DNA from: JAUVZL01 sp965603515
GTDB taxonomy: Bacteria; Hydrothermota; Tepidihabitantia; SM23-42
Direction: 5' to 3'
DNA length: 53,135 bases
Assembly: GCA_965603515.1 (NCBI GenBank)
Contig: CBFDDH010000016.1
Coordinates: 1 to 53,135, forward strand
Part shown: one piece after another, positions 41,750 through 50,889 of the stretch
Layout: each line of letters begins with the position of its first letter
How positions within the stretch are numbered: position 1 is the stretch's first letter
Made by a program: the position numbers and the translations under genes
Notes under the pieces: model-generated
Told to the model about the DNA's origin: nothing
Database searches by the model: none
Seen by the model: only the letters and a program-made list of their open reading frames with translations

Positions 41750-44700
41750 ATGAAGAAAATTCTGGTAGCATTATTGATCATAGGATGCTTTCCGGCATTT
41801 GCACTTATTGGACCTGTACTTATGGATATAATGACAAAAAGAGCTCCTGATGAACTCATACCGGTTGATTTTGTGTTTGAAAAACAGATGGATGCTCAAC
41901 TACTGAAAGATGCAGTAGTTGATTTGCCGCGTTCAATGAAAAGAGTCGAGGTTGCTCGGATATTGCAGGCATTTTCTGTAGAACATCAGAAAGAAATACT
42001 GCAGTATCTTGAACTGATGGAGCAACAAGGTAAAGTAAACAAAATAAAATCATTCTGGATAAATAATGCAATTTACTGTTTAGCAAATAGAGAGGTTATC
42101 GAAGTATTGGCAAAGCATAAGGCGATTCGTTATGTGGATTACGATATCATTGAGGTGAAGCTCGAATTGCCTCAATTATCAGTACCACCAGATATAACGA
42201 GAGAGATCGCATGGGGTGTTCTTAAGATCAGAGCAGACCAGGTTTGGCCGTTGGGTTTTACTGGCCAGGGTATAGTTGTCGGACTTATTGATACAGGTGT
42301 CAACTATAACCACCAGGATTTAGCTGACCACATGTGGATCGATTCGAATTATCCGTATCACGGATGGAATTTTGAGCTCAATAATAATAATCCGATTGAT
42401 GAACATGGTCATGGATCTCACACAGCTGGTTCTATCGCCTCAGATGGTACGGCAGGTTCAGAGTGTGGTGTTGCTCCTGATGCTCAAATCATGGCCTTAA
42501 GGGTACTTAATGTGGCCGATACACTGGGTGAAAATATTATCTGGGAAGCCATGCAATTTGTCGTGTCTCCACCAGCTTCACCAGCCAATGGCGGTGACAT
42601 AATTTCCATGTCAATGGGATGGCAGTATCAGTGGGATCCGCGGCGCGCAATCTGGCGTACGAATTGCGATAATGTCGGTGCTGCAGGGATTGTGATGATA
42701 GTCGCAGCAGGTAATGAACGCGGTACTAATACACCACCCGATGCGTGTCGGTGCCCGGGCGATGTGCCGCCACCTTGGTGGAATCCACAGAATGGTACTA
42801 CTGGTGCGCCTTCAGATGTGGTGAGCATCGGAGCGACTGATATTGATGACCAGATCGCTTCGTTCTCTAGCCCTGGTCCTGTTACCTGGCAGACTATTGC
42901 TCCATTCAATGATTATACCTATCCGCCTGGTTTAGTGCGACCTGATGTTTCCGCGCCGGGTGTGAATGTTAAATCGTGTAGCCACACGAGCAATACGGGT
43001 TACACTACAATGAGTGGGACATCCATGGCAACACCTCATACAGCTGGTCTCGTTGCACTAATGCTTTCGAAAAAATCCGATCTCACACCACTTGAGATCG
43101 ATAGCATTCTTGAAATAACTGCTATTGACCTTGGTCCAGTGGGCAAAGACAATGATTTCGGAGCTGGACGAATTGATGCCTTTGGTGCGATTACCGCAAT
43201 ACAAATTAATGCACACAATATTGCTGCGCTCAGTTTTCTAATACCCGAACCAAAAACCGAGGAACTCATAACCATCCAACCACAGGTACGATTCATGAAT
43301 TCAGGTATTTTTGATGAGAATAATGTACCAGTACACTGCGAGATAAGATTGGGTGCAACACCGATATATACGAATTCTCAGATAATCACGTCATTGCCGC
43401 AAGGTAGTATAACGACCGTGACGTTTGCTAACTTCAATGTTGGAGTATGTGGTTCACATTATAATGCAGTGGCCTATTCTATGCTCGCGCTGGATACTAT
43501 TTTCTATGATGACACTACATCCCTTAACTTTGTCGCCGCGCGTATCTATGAAGTTCCCACCCCAGGATGTGATGCCTGGAAATATCCCAATGCGGATTCC
43601 GGTACACTACCAATTCCAACAAATCCTAGTTGGATTCTCGCCACAGCTGCGGAAGTACAGCAGATTTCAGTCTTAGATAGTTCTTGGTGGGCAACTGCCG
43701 GTGCGGTTGACTCGGCACACCAGGACTTGCAGCTATATGGGTTCCAACTTGATGTGCCAGATACACTCATTGAAGAACTCACTGTTGAGTGGTGGGGGCA
43801 TCACGGAAATCCGCCGCATGACCGCTGTGCATTATATCTATGGAATGATCAAGTAAATACGTGGTCACGGCGCATAACTGTGATCGATGTTACAGATGAT
43901 GTACTTCTATTCGCAAGCCTGCTCAGTGATTCTGCTGGGATGTTCATCAATAGCAGCGATTATTTCTATACCAGCACAGGTGCTGATGTGTATGTGAAAG
44001 CCTGCTGTCCACTGCTCTTTGCCCACAATGAGAACGAACATATATTTATAGGTGATATCCTCGCTGGATGCGATCTTGGTATGTGGATGGATAGAGTACT
44101 CGGTATGAATTTGTATTTCCCCCCTGACTATGATGAATATATAAAGATTGATGCTGAATACCTAAAAAGCTCTCAGGGTGTTTATAAACTGACCATAAAT
44201 GAGATGCTCCAGGAAGTAACGTATCTTGATGAGGTGGGTTTATTCGTGATTGACCACCCTGCCGAGTATGACGTATATCCTGAAGAAGGATTGCTCTGTC
44301 CAGGCAAGCAGGGTCTTACCATACATTCAGGTATTAAACAACCACTCCAAGCTGCCGTCGATGAAAAAGGTAAGGATATACTTTATACCCTAGAAGCAGA
44401 AGATCGTGTATATGTGCCTTTTGAACGATCCGGTATCACTGGTTTTGCCAAGTCATTCTCAATAATACTGGATGTCGGTACTCTATCTGATCCGGGTTCG
44501 GCAGTACTTTGCATGTACGGAAGCACACGCTTTCAGGATTCAGATGAGATTAGTCAAGCAAGCGATATTCATCAAGCCAGAGAGCGCGGTATGAAATTAC
44601 AGAATCCTAAAGTTGAAATCATTAGTAGCTCAGGGAAATGGAAAAAGGCGGCATCATGTGGAATTCCTGCTGGGCACAAGAAGCTAGTTACCTATTCCCT

Positions 44701-45901
44701 CTATGATGAAGACGCTTCGATTTTTGAAACCGATGATCACCGTCTGCGCATTACTTTTACCGGTGAAGTCTACCTTGATCATGCATGGGTGACCATGAAA
44801 ACATGCACCTATCACCTTACAGAACTTAGCGCTCAGAGTGCTAATCTCGGCTTTTATGGTTATGCGCAATACTTTTCTGAGGATGGAAAATACCCGGGCG
44901 ACTTTAACTATGCAACCAGAGTACATCGTGATTATGCGAATATCGTTGGTTACTATACAAAATACGGTGATGTACTGCCACTGCTTCATCATTCAGATGA
45001 TAAGTTTGTCGTCATGCATCATGGTGATGAGGTTGAGCTGGAATTTGGTGCTGATGAACTACCAGATCTTCCTATTGGCTGGACACGTGATTTCATATTT
45101 GCATCGAAAGGTTTCTATAAGATGGCAAGACCAGGTCGTGCATATGCTTATTCAGTCGAACCACTTCCATTCTATGGTATGCGCGAGGATCTTTCGGCAA
45201 ATGGCATAGGCTACTATCCCTATGACCCGTCTCCTGGGCTTTTCGGTTCGCTTCTGGGTCGTGTATATGCCAAGCTTGTCTTTGATTATCCATTTTCGTT
45301 TAAGGATGCTCTCGTCATGGTAAAGACGCATCTTTTTGGAAAGGTAAAGAGATCATATGGAAATAACCAGGAGCTTGTCGAATATCGTCAAAAATGGAAT
45401 ACACGTCAGATAGGTGAATACTATCCTGGCTGGTACGCTGACCTACCGCCCCATAAGAACCTTGAAAACGTACCACTTCGCGAAGCCGATGGTGTATGGA
45501 CGAGTCAGCTTGCATCGCTCGGCATTCCTTTTGGTGAACACTCATTACACAGTAATTATGTGAGGGTCTGGGTGGTAACGACTGTGCCAGTAGGGCTTGA
45601 GGAGAAACCAGGTGATACTCCGCAAACGCTTAACTTGGCGATCAGTTATCCAAATCCATTTTGCAAGGGAACGAATATACAGTACGCGCTTCCTGTCAAG
45701 GATGATGTTAAACTAAGTATCTATGATGCGAGCGGTCGACTGATAAGACAACTCATTGATCAAGTTCAAGATTCTGGTACATACACGATAAGATGGGATG
45801 CATGTGATAAACGAGGGAATATACTGCCGTCCGGCATATACTTCATAAAATTCGAAGTTGGTGAATTTGATATTACGAAAAAGGCAGTACTTCTGAAATA
45901 G
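41750..45901 (+). CDS. large secreted subtilisin-like (S8) protease with C-terminal sorting domain
   Basis: This 1383-residue protein has a signal peptide (KKILVALLIIGCFPAFA). An I9-like propeptide covers about residues 40-140. The S8 catalytic domain has Asp181 in VGLIDTGVNYNH, His224 in HGHGSHTAGSIA and Ser425 in SGTSMATPHTAGL, so the triad is complete. About 800 residues of beta-sandwich-rich sequence follow with no named family. The end is a FlgD-like/Por sorting domain, YPNPFCKGTNIQYALPVKDDVKLSIYDASGRLIRQL...SGIYFIKFEVGEFDITKKAVLLK. It would degrade protein outside the cell, and the sorting domain implies a type IX-like exporter or surface anchoring. The gene is monocistronic. Confidence 0.95.
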   Translation: MKKILVALLIIGCFPAFALIGPVLMDIMTKRAPDELIPVDFVFEKQMDAQLLKDAVVDLPRSMKRVEVARILQAFSVEHQKEILQYLELMEQQGKVNKIKSFWINNAIYCLANREVIEVLAKHKAIRYVDYDIIEVKLELPQLSVPPDITREIAWGVLKIRADQVWPLGFTGQGIVVGLIDTGVNYNHQDLADHMWIDSNYPYHGWNFELNNNNPIDEHGHGSHTAGSIASDGTAGSECGVAPDAQIMALRVLNVADTLGENIIWEAMQFVVSPPASPANGGDIISMSMGWQYQWDPRRAIWRTNCDNVGAAGIVMIVAAGNERGTNTPPDACRCPGDVPPPWWNPQNGTTGAPSDVVSIGATDIDDQIASFSSPGPVTWQTIAPFNDYTYPPGLVRPDVSAPGVNVKSCSHTSNTGYTTMSGTSMATPHTAGLVALMLSKKSDLTPLEIDSILEITAIDLGPVGKDNDFGAGRIDAFGAITAIQINAHNIAALSFLIPEPKTEELITIQPQVRFMNSGIFDENNVPVHCEIRLGATPIYTNSQIITSLPQGSITTVTFANFNVGVCGSHYNAVAYSMLALDTIFYDDTTSLNFVAARIYEVPTPGCDAWKYPNADSGTLPIPTNPSWILATAAEVQQISVLDSSWWATAGAVDSAHQDLQLYGFQLDVPDTLIEELTVEWWGHHGNPPHDRCALYLWNDQVNTWSRRITVIDVTDDVLLFASLLSDSAGMFINSSDYFYTSTGADVYVKACCPLLFAHNENEHIFIGDILAGCDLGMWMDRVLGMNLYFPPDYDEYIKIDAEYLKSSQGVYKLTINEMLQEVTYLDEVGLFVIDHPAEYDVYPEEGLLCPGKQGLTIHSGIKQPLQAAVDEKGKDILYTLEAEDRVYVPFERSGITGFAKSFSIILDVGTLSDPGSAVLCMYGSTRFQDSDEISQASDIHQARERGMKLQNPKVEIISSSGKWKKAASCGIPAGHKKLVTYSLYDEDASIFETDDHRLRITFTGEVYLDHAWVTMKTCTYHLTELSAQSANLGFYGYAQYFSEDGKYPGDFNYATRVHRDYANIVGYYTKYGDVLPLLHHSDDKFVVMHHGDEVELEFGADELPDLPIGWTRDFIFASKGFYKMARPGRAYAYSVEPLPFYGMREDLSANGIGYYPYDPSPGLFGSLLGRVYAKLVFDYPFSFKDALVMVKTHLFGKVKRSYGNNQELVEYRQKWNTRQIGEYYPGWYADLPPHKNLENVPLREADGVWTSQLASLGIPFGEHSLHSNYVRVWVVTTVPVGLEEKPGDTPQTLNLAISYPNPFCKGTNIQYALPVKDDVKLSIYDASGRLIRQLIDQVQDSGTYTIRWDACDKRGNILPSGIYFIKFEVGEFDITKKAVLLK

Positions 45902-45922
45902 TAATGAATCATTGAAAACATA

Positions 45923-45951
45923 GGATGCTGGATCGATATATTCCAGCATCC
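45923..45951. terminator. hairpin after the subtilase gene
   Basis: GGATGCTGGA (45923-45932) pairs perfectly with TCCAGCATCC (45942-45951) around a 9-nt loop, 22 bp past the stop codon. There is no strong T-run, so it may be a weak terminator, an mRNA 3' stabiliser or a palindromic repeat. Confidence 0.55.
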
Positions 45952-46025
45952 TTAGTACTCGCTTGCTTCTTCAATGATTGCTAAATAAGACTAGTTCCTT
46001 GAAGAATTTGGATGAGAGTTGACTA

Positions 46026-46053
46026 TTGAATATAGTTCAATAGTAGATACAAT
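46026..46053 (+). promoter_or_regulatory. promoter of the cyclase/NTPase/TPR gene, leaderless
   Basis: TTGAAT (46026-46031), 16-bp spacer, TACAAT (46048-46053). The start 6-7 bases on coincides with the ATG at 46059, which has no ribosome binding site. Confidence 0.65.
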
Positions 46054-46058
46054 TTATC

Positions 46059-48887
46059 ATGCCAATCTTTCTACTCACAGATATCGAAAAATCAACGGAA
46101 AAGTGGGAAAAACACCATGCTGATATGGGCGATGTTCTTGCTCGGCATGATGCGATACTAAAACAAAACATTGACGATTATGATGGGACAATTGTGAAAC
46201 ACACCGGAGATGGTATTTTTGCAGTTTTTGAGGAGGGCGCGCCGCTTCACTGTGCTATTGAGATCCAAAAACGTTTTGCCCTTGAAGATTGGGGGAATAT
46301 CGGTGAATTACGGATACGGATCGGATTGCATGCTGGTGAAGCAGAAAGAAGAGGCAATGATTATTTCGGATCAGCAGTAAATCGCACGGCGCGCATCATG
46401 GCTGCAGCTTGGGGTGGTCAAATATTACTATCACCTAAAGTGAAGGATTTATGTAGTTTACCTTCGGATGCAATACTTAAAGACCACGGTGTCCACTTAC
46501 TCCATGACCTTGGCGATCCACAACAAATATATGGTTTACAATATGCCGAGATGATCCCGCAGGAATTCCCACCGATACATTCATTATCAGCACATCCACA
46601 CAGTTTGCCATCTCAGACTACTGCCTTTGTAGGTCGAGAAAAAGAAATCGGCGAACTGAAAAAAATGATCGATAATTCCCGTTGCCGATTGATCAATTTA
46701 GTTGGACCAGGTGGTATCGGAAAAACCAGATTAGCTCTGCAGGTAGCAGCTGAAAAGATCGAGAAATTTAAGGACGGAGTATATTTTGTTCCCCTCGATG
46801 CCATGACCATCGGTTCTATACAATTTTTAGTATTTACCATTGCAGATTCCCTTAAATTTGCTTTTTATAGTCGGGAGGACCCCAAAGTCCAGCTTTTGAA
46901 TTATTTGCGCAGAAAAGAAATGCTTATTATCATGGATAATTTCGAACATCTCATAAATGAAGCAGAATTGCTCGTTGAGATATTTGAGAATGCCCCGAAG
47001 ATAAAATTTTTGGTTACTTCACGTGAGCGATTACGTCTAAAAGGTGAATGGATAATGGAAATATTGGGGCTGGATATACCAACAAGGGTTGGATTAGATG
47101 ATATAGAAAACTACAGTGCAATTCAACTATTTATTGAAAGTGCAAAGAGGATCAAACCGGATTTTGTTTTGACAAAGGAAGATCATAAGACTGTAATCGA
47201 AATATGTAATTTGGTAGAGGGCATACCTTTAGGTATCGAATTAGCAGCATCGTGGGTACGTTCTCTTTCAAACCGTGAAATAGTTCAGGAAATTGATAAA
47301 GGTATTGATTTTTTAACCTCGACATTACAGGACGTACCAACAAGGCATCGGAGTTTACGGGCCGTCTTTGATTATTCATGGAATCTTCTATCGATAAAAG
47401 AGCAGAAGATATATGGAACCCTATCCATATTTTGCGATGGCTTTCAGAAAGAGGCTGCTGAACAAGTTGCTCAAGCTACAGTCACAGATTTGTCTTTATT
47501 TACTGATAAATCACTTGTGCGCCGTACATCTCAAGGTAGGTACGAAATGCTGCAGATCCTCCGCAAGTATGCTGCCGAGAAACTTGACAAAAAATCTGAT
47601 TTAAAAAAGCAGGTGAATGACATACACTGTTGCTATTATGCGAATTTCATTGAGCGGCGTTCAGAGGATTTACGCGAGAGACATGTGCAGGAATTTCTAA
47701 ATGAAGTAAATGGAGAGATCGAAAATCTCAGAAGCGCATGGCAGTGGGCATTAGAGAATACAAAACTTGATGAATTAAAGAAATTGCTCAAGAGTATTTA
47801 CTATTTTTACGAAATGCGCGGCTGGCTACAGGAGGGTGAACAGGTTTGCAGAATGACCGCAGAGATGCTCAGGATCAGATATAAAAAAGATTTTTCCGAT
47901 AATAGAATAAAGGGATTTTACGGAAATGTCATTTCCCGGTGGGGTGGATTCTGTCGTAGACTTTCGCAGTATGAGAAAGCCCGGGAAATCCTCGAAGAAA
48001 GTCATACTATTTTTAAAGAACTTGGTGCGGAAAAAGATATTGCCTATGCCTTAAATGAACTTGGTGTTATTGCGTATCGGTTCGGGAAATTTGCGCGCGC
48101 GAAACAAATCCATCAAAATGCCCTTGAAATAAGAAAAAAACTTGCCAATAAAAAAGCAATAGCCGTATCGCTCAACAATCTTGGTGTCGTTGTCTTTTCA
48201 GTTGGCGATTATGAAGAAGCGCGCCGGTTACATGAACAAGCCCTGAAGATACGAGAGGAAATTGATGATCAGTATGGTCTGGCTTCATCAATGAATAATT
48301 TGGGGAATGTTCTACATAGCCTTGGGGATCATATTGAAGCAAAAAGGCTATATGAGAGAAGTCTTGGGATACGTAAAGAGATCGGTGACCGTCCCGGGAT
48401 CGGTTCATGTTTGAATAATCTCGGAATTACCGCGGAAAAATTGGGTGATTTTACTGATGCGAAACATCTCTATGAGGAAAGTATCGCGATAAAAAAGGAC
48501 ATTGGTGATCAACGTGCCTTGGCGAATACATTAGATAATCTGGGGAGAGTGTCGCATATTTTAGGAAATGATGAAGCTGCAAAAAAACAATATCGTGAGG
48601 CTCTCGAAATATTAATACAAATAAAAGCAATTCCTACTTTGCTGGCAGTCCTTGTCAGTATAACGGAGCTTCTTTTAAAGGAAGAGAAGAATGAGATTGC
48701 ATTGAAATGCGTTTTAGCGATACTGCATCATCCAGCAGCGTCACGAGAGGCAAAAGAAGAAGCAGAAAAGATGCTGGTTAAATTAAAGGATCTATTATCG
48801 GAAGCGCAAATTGATGCTATAAAGAAGTCTGTGGATACTGGAAGACTTGAAAAGATAATCGATGATATTTTATCGAGTATTAATTAG
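46059..48887 (+). CDS. class III nucleotide cyclase-NTPase-TPR signalling protein
   Basis: This 942-residue three-part protein starts with a class III adenylyl/guanylyl cyclase homology domain (about 1-170) with FLLTDIEKST (metal Asp), GTIVKHTGDGIFAVFEEG and SAVNRTARIMAAA. A STAND/NB-ARC-like ATPase follows with P-loop NLVGPGGIGKTRLALQ (about 217) and Walker B MLIIMDNFEHL. The C-terminus is at least six TPR repeats with the NLG-x-V pattern (SLNNLGVVVFSVGDYEEARRLHEQALKIREE and similar, about 650-860). It has the architecture of LAL/AfsR-like regulators but with a cyclase instead of a DNA-binding domain. It presumably makes a cyclic nucleotide on a signal sensed by the TPRs. The mRNA appears leaderless. 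Confidence 0.9.
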   Translation: MPIFLLTDIEKSTEKWEKHHADMGDVLARHDAILKQNIDDYDGTIVKHTGDGIFAVFEEGAPLHCAIEIQKRFALEDWGNIGELRIRIGLHAGEAERRGNDYFGSAVNRTARIMAAAWGGQILLSPKVKDLCSLPSDAILKDHGVHLLHDLGDPQQIYGLQYAEMIPQEFPPIHSLSAHPHSLPSQTTAFVGREKEIGELKKMIDNSRCRLINLVGPGGIGKTRLALQVAAEKIEKFKDGVYFVPLDAMTIGSIQFLVFTIADSLKFAFYSREDPKVQLLNYLRRKEMLIIMDNFEHLINEAELLVEIFENAPKIKFLVTSRERLRLKGEWIMEILGLDIPTRVGLDDIENYSAIQLFIESAKRIKPDFVLTKEDHKTVIEICNLVEGIPLGIELAASWVRSLSNREIVQEIDKGIDFLTSTLQDVPTRHRSLRAVFDYSWNLLSIKEQKIYGTLSIFCDGFQKEAAEQVAQATVTDLSLFTDKSLVRRTSQGRYEMLQILRKYAAEKLDKKSDLKKQVNDIHCCYYANFIERRSEDLRERHVQEFLNEVNGEIENLRSAWQWALENTKLDELKKLLKSIYYFYEMRGWLQEGEQVCRMTAEMLRIRYKKDFSDNRIKGFYGNVISRWGGFCRRLSQYEKAREILEESHTIFKELGAEKDIAYALNELGVIAYRFGKFARAKQIHQNALEIRKKLANKKAIAVSLNNLGVVVFSVGDYEEARRLHEQALKIREEIDDQYGLASSMNNLGNVLHSLGDHIEAKRLYERSLGIRKEIGDRPGIGSCLNNLGITAEKLGDFTDAKHLYEESIAIKKDIGDQRALANTLDNLGRVSHILGNDEAAKKQYREALEILIQIKAIPTLLAVLVSITELLLKEEKNEIALKCVLAILHHPAASREAKEEAEKMLVKLKDLLSEAQIDAIKKSVDTGRLEKIIDDILSSIN

Positions 48888-48909
48888 AATATTGAGCAAT
48901 GAACGTACT

Positions 48910-49116
48910 ATTCATGTTTTCGGAAATTGCTTTGAGAACCAAGTAGTTGATGCAAATAGCTATGGTCTTTGGCTTTCTCAGTATATCCATCGCCAGGCTG
49001 TGGAGGCTGGACTTGTAAGTAACCCTGAGAATTATGAGTGGACAAGCTATCATACCTATATTGGATATCGTAAAGATACTGTGGGGTCAGCTATTTCAAT
49101 AATGAATGGGATGTAA
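48910..49116 (+). pseudogene. truncated Y1 (REP-associated) transposase remnant
   Basis: This frame encodes VFGNCFENQVVDANSYGLWLSQYIHRQAVEAGLVSNPENYEWTSYHTYIG, clearly homologous to about residues 107-165 of the intact transposase at 52169-53038. It lacks the HUH motif region and the C-terminal helix-turn-helix. The conserved part starts just after the stop codon of the cyclase gene, so an element was probably deleted down to this piece. Confidence 0.85.
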
Positions 49117-49141
49117 AACTATCACCGCGATCCCTTTCTGC

Positions 49142-49173
49142 CAAATCTGTCAAAACCGCTGACAAATCTGTCA
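49142..49173 (+). promoter_or_regulatory. distal enhancer-type palindrome cluster of the peptide locus
   Basis: TGACAAATCTGTCA (49160-49173) is an inverted repeat TGACA-N4-TGTCA. CAAATCTGTCA occurs twice, at 49142-49152 and 49163-49173, 21 bp (two helical turns) apart. It lies about 150 bp upstream of the predicted sigma-54 start, the usual position of an activator site. Confidence 0.65.
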
Positions 49174-49237
49174 CTTACGCAAAGCGGTGAACCGCAAGCC
49201 ATTACGGCATTTTTCACGAATTTCATTGAAAACCATC

Positions 49238-49251
49238 TGACAGAAATGTCA
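49238..49251 (+). promoter_or_regulatory. proximal enhancer-type palindrome of the peptide locus
   Basis: TGACAGAAATGTCA is a second TGACA-N4-TGTCA palindrome, 78 bp downstream of the distal one and about 70 bp upstream of the predicted start. Confidence 0.65.
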
Positions 49252-49290
49252 CAACCATGAAATTAAGTCTTGAAATTTCAGGCCTTACAC

Positions 49291-49306
49291 TGGCATGAAA
49301 ATTGCT
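49291..49306 (+). promoter_or_regulatory. sigma-54 (-24/-12) promoter of the RiPP operon
   Basis: TGGCATGAAAATTGCT matches the sigma-54 consensus TGGCAY-N5-TTGCW at all key positions, with GG (49292-49293) and GC (49304-49305) separated by 10 bp. The start would lie near 49316, giving a leader of about 31 nt with a full AAAGGAGGTGA ribosome binding site. Confidence 0.82.
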
Positions 49307-49347
49307 ATATATGATATTAAGGTTATTAAAAAAGGAGGTGAGACATA

Positions 49348-49434
49348 ATGATCAAGAAGATATCCGAACGTTCAGCCCATAATAGTTTGGGCATTGCAGG
49401 TCTTGTGGTTTGTTGTAACGGTATTGCTCAGTAA
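49348..49434 (+). CDS. small RiPP precursor peptide (28 residues)
   Basis: This short open frame begins MIKKISERSAHNS and ends LGIAGLVVCCNGIAQ, stop TAA at 49432-49434. The strongest ribosome binding site in the window (AAAGGAGGTGA, 49331-49341) precedes it at ideal spacing. It has a charged N-terminal leader-like half and a hydrophobic C-terminal half with adjacent cysteines Cys22-Cys23, the layout of precursors modified by radical SAM enzymes. The next gene is such an enzyme and the one after is an exporter. There is no Gly-Gly cut site with a matching peptidase domain in the exporter, so leader removal would need another protease. I know no matching named family. The identification is by context plus layout. 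Confidence 0.75.
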   Translation: MIKKISERSAHNSLGIAGLVVCCNGIAQ

Positions 49435-49454
49435 TGCAGTGAGCGACTACCCAG

Positions 49455-49472
49455 CAAAGGCGCCTTTGTTTT
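49455..49472 (+). terminator. attenuator-like hairpin between precursor and maturase genes
   Basis: CAAAGGCGCCTTTG (49455-49468) forms a small hairpin followed by TTTT. It may terminate most transcripts so that precursor mRNA exceeds maturase mRNA, as is common in RiPP operons. Confidence 0.5.
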
Positions 49473-49512
49473 AGTGCTCATATCACACTAGAAAACAAGG
49501 AGGGTATCAATC

Positions 49513-50889
49513 ATGGATCCAATAAGGGTAGGTAGTGTGAGATGGGACATAACGAATGACTGTAATTTGAAATGTCTCCATTGTTATACTGTAGAAAATC
49601 CAGGTTCAGAACTTAGCCATTCCGATGTATTGCAGATTATTCAGAAATTGCTATCGTTAGGACTGCAAGAAATCAACTTTTCTGGACGTGAACCAACAAT
49701 GCGGCGCGATCTACCTGAAATCGTCAAATGCTGCAGTACGCATAATATCAGAGTTAATGTTGTCACAAATGGTACTGTATTGAAGCAGGAAGGATTTGCT
49801 ACTTTGCTTCAGTCCGGATTGAATATGCTGGTCTTTAGCCTGGATGGAGTATCTGATATTTCACACAATACGATCAGGGGAAAAGGGAATTTTCATAGAA
49901 CCATAGATAGTATTTCCACTTGTTTAGACTATGTTCGTGAGAATGAAATGACAACTAAGATCGGGGTGAATTGTACTCTTCAGAAAGTTAATGCGCTGGA
50001 GGTTTCCAGTATGATAGACCTGTGCCACTCTCTTGGTATACACTTTCTCAACATTAATCCTGTGAGTTTCTGTGGTTCTGCTACAAATGTGAGGGAGATG
50101 TTGTATTTATCCCCAGAAGAGGTTTTGTCATGTTGGAATAAGATATGTGAAGCATATCAAAGAATAAAACCGGATTTCAGACTTTATCTGGGAACTTCAC
50201 CGATGGAAACAAAGTTCCTTAATGCAGAATACAATCTTGAGTTACCAGTTATACATACTACATGCTCAGCAGGAAACACACTCTATATTGATCCTCATGG
50301 TAAAGCCTTGCCGTGTTACATGCTTCCGTCTATGGCTGGTGAAATGTCTGAATTAGGAAAGTACTTGTGTTATTGGGATATTCTCACCGAACAAGCTGAT
50401 CGTGCTTTTAATGCATTTAAACCATTCATTTCCTATGCACATGCAATCTCGAAGACTAGCAACAGCGGCTGCACTGATTGCCCGGATGTTGAGATATGTA
50501 AAGGATGTCCATTAATTGCTTTATCTGATTCCGATGCAATATATCGTTGTCAGCTGGCACAAAAGAAGCTGGCATTGATTAGACTCGATTTCAAACAATC
50601 AGTTGTTCCTACTATGAAAGACTGTGTTTCGTGGGAGCTCAAAGGAGATATTCTGCACGTGTCAATGAGACGAGGGGATTATTTGAGCAATAGGGAATTT
50701 GAATTGGACCCTTTAGCTAAATCAATTTGGCTGAAACTACACGTACGAAGTCCGATTGGAAAGATCAAGAAAAGTTTAGAAAATGATTGGTTAAAGCTGC
50801 CAATTGAAAAAATACACGAGACTCTCGCAGATTTCGTAGAATACTTTTGGAAAGAAGGACTTCTGAACCTGGAAGAAGGGAATGGATAA
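49513..50889 (+). CDS. radical SAM/SPASM peptide maturase with PqqD-like C-terminal domain
   Basis: This 458-residue enzyme has the radical SAM cluster motif in DCNLKCLHCYT (Cys17, Cys21, Cys24). A SPASM domain has Cys251, Cys268, Cys320, Cys323, Cys329, Cys332 and Cys346, the usual seven-cysteine pattern (CX2CX5CX2C) that binds auxiliary Fe-S clusters. The last roughly 85 residues (from VPTMKDCVSWELKGDILHVSMR to VEYFWKEGLLNLEEGNG) resemble a PqqD-type winged-helix that grips leader peptides. Such enzymes install thioether, C-C or epimer modifications on short peptides; the neighbouring 28-residue peptide is the evident substrate. AAGGAGGG precedes ATG 49513. Its end overlaps the exporter gene by 8 bp. 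Confidence 0.92.
   Translation: MDPIRVGSVRWDITNDCNLKCLHCYTVENPGSELSHSDVLQIIQKLLSLGLQEINFSGREPTMRRDLPEIVKCCSTHNIRVNVVTNGTVLKQEGFATLLQSGLNMLVFSLDGVSDISHNTIRGKGNFHRTIDSISTCLDYVRENEMTTKIGVNCTLQKVNALEVSSMIDLCHSLGIHFLNINPVSFCGSATNVREMLYLSPEEVLSCWNKICEAYQRIKPDFRLYLGTSPMETKFLNAEYNLELPVIHTTCSAGNTLYIDPHGKALPCYMLPSMAGEMSELGKYLCYWDILTEQADRAFNAFKPFISYAHAISKTSNSGCTDCPDVEICKGCPLIALSDSDAIYRCQLAQKKLALIRLDFKQSVVPTMKDCVSWELKGDILHVSMRRGDYLSNREFELDPLAKSIWLKLHVRSPIGKIKKSLENDWLKLPIEKIHETLADFVEYFWKEGLLNLEEGNG

Noticed and set aside
45923..45951. Firm call of an intrinsic terminator
   Set aside because: The 10-bp stem is perfect, but the following bases TTAGTACTC lack a T-run, so it is kept only as a low-confidence hairpin.
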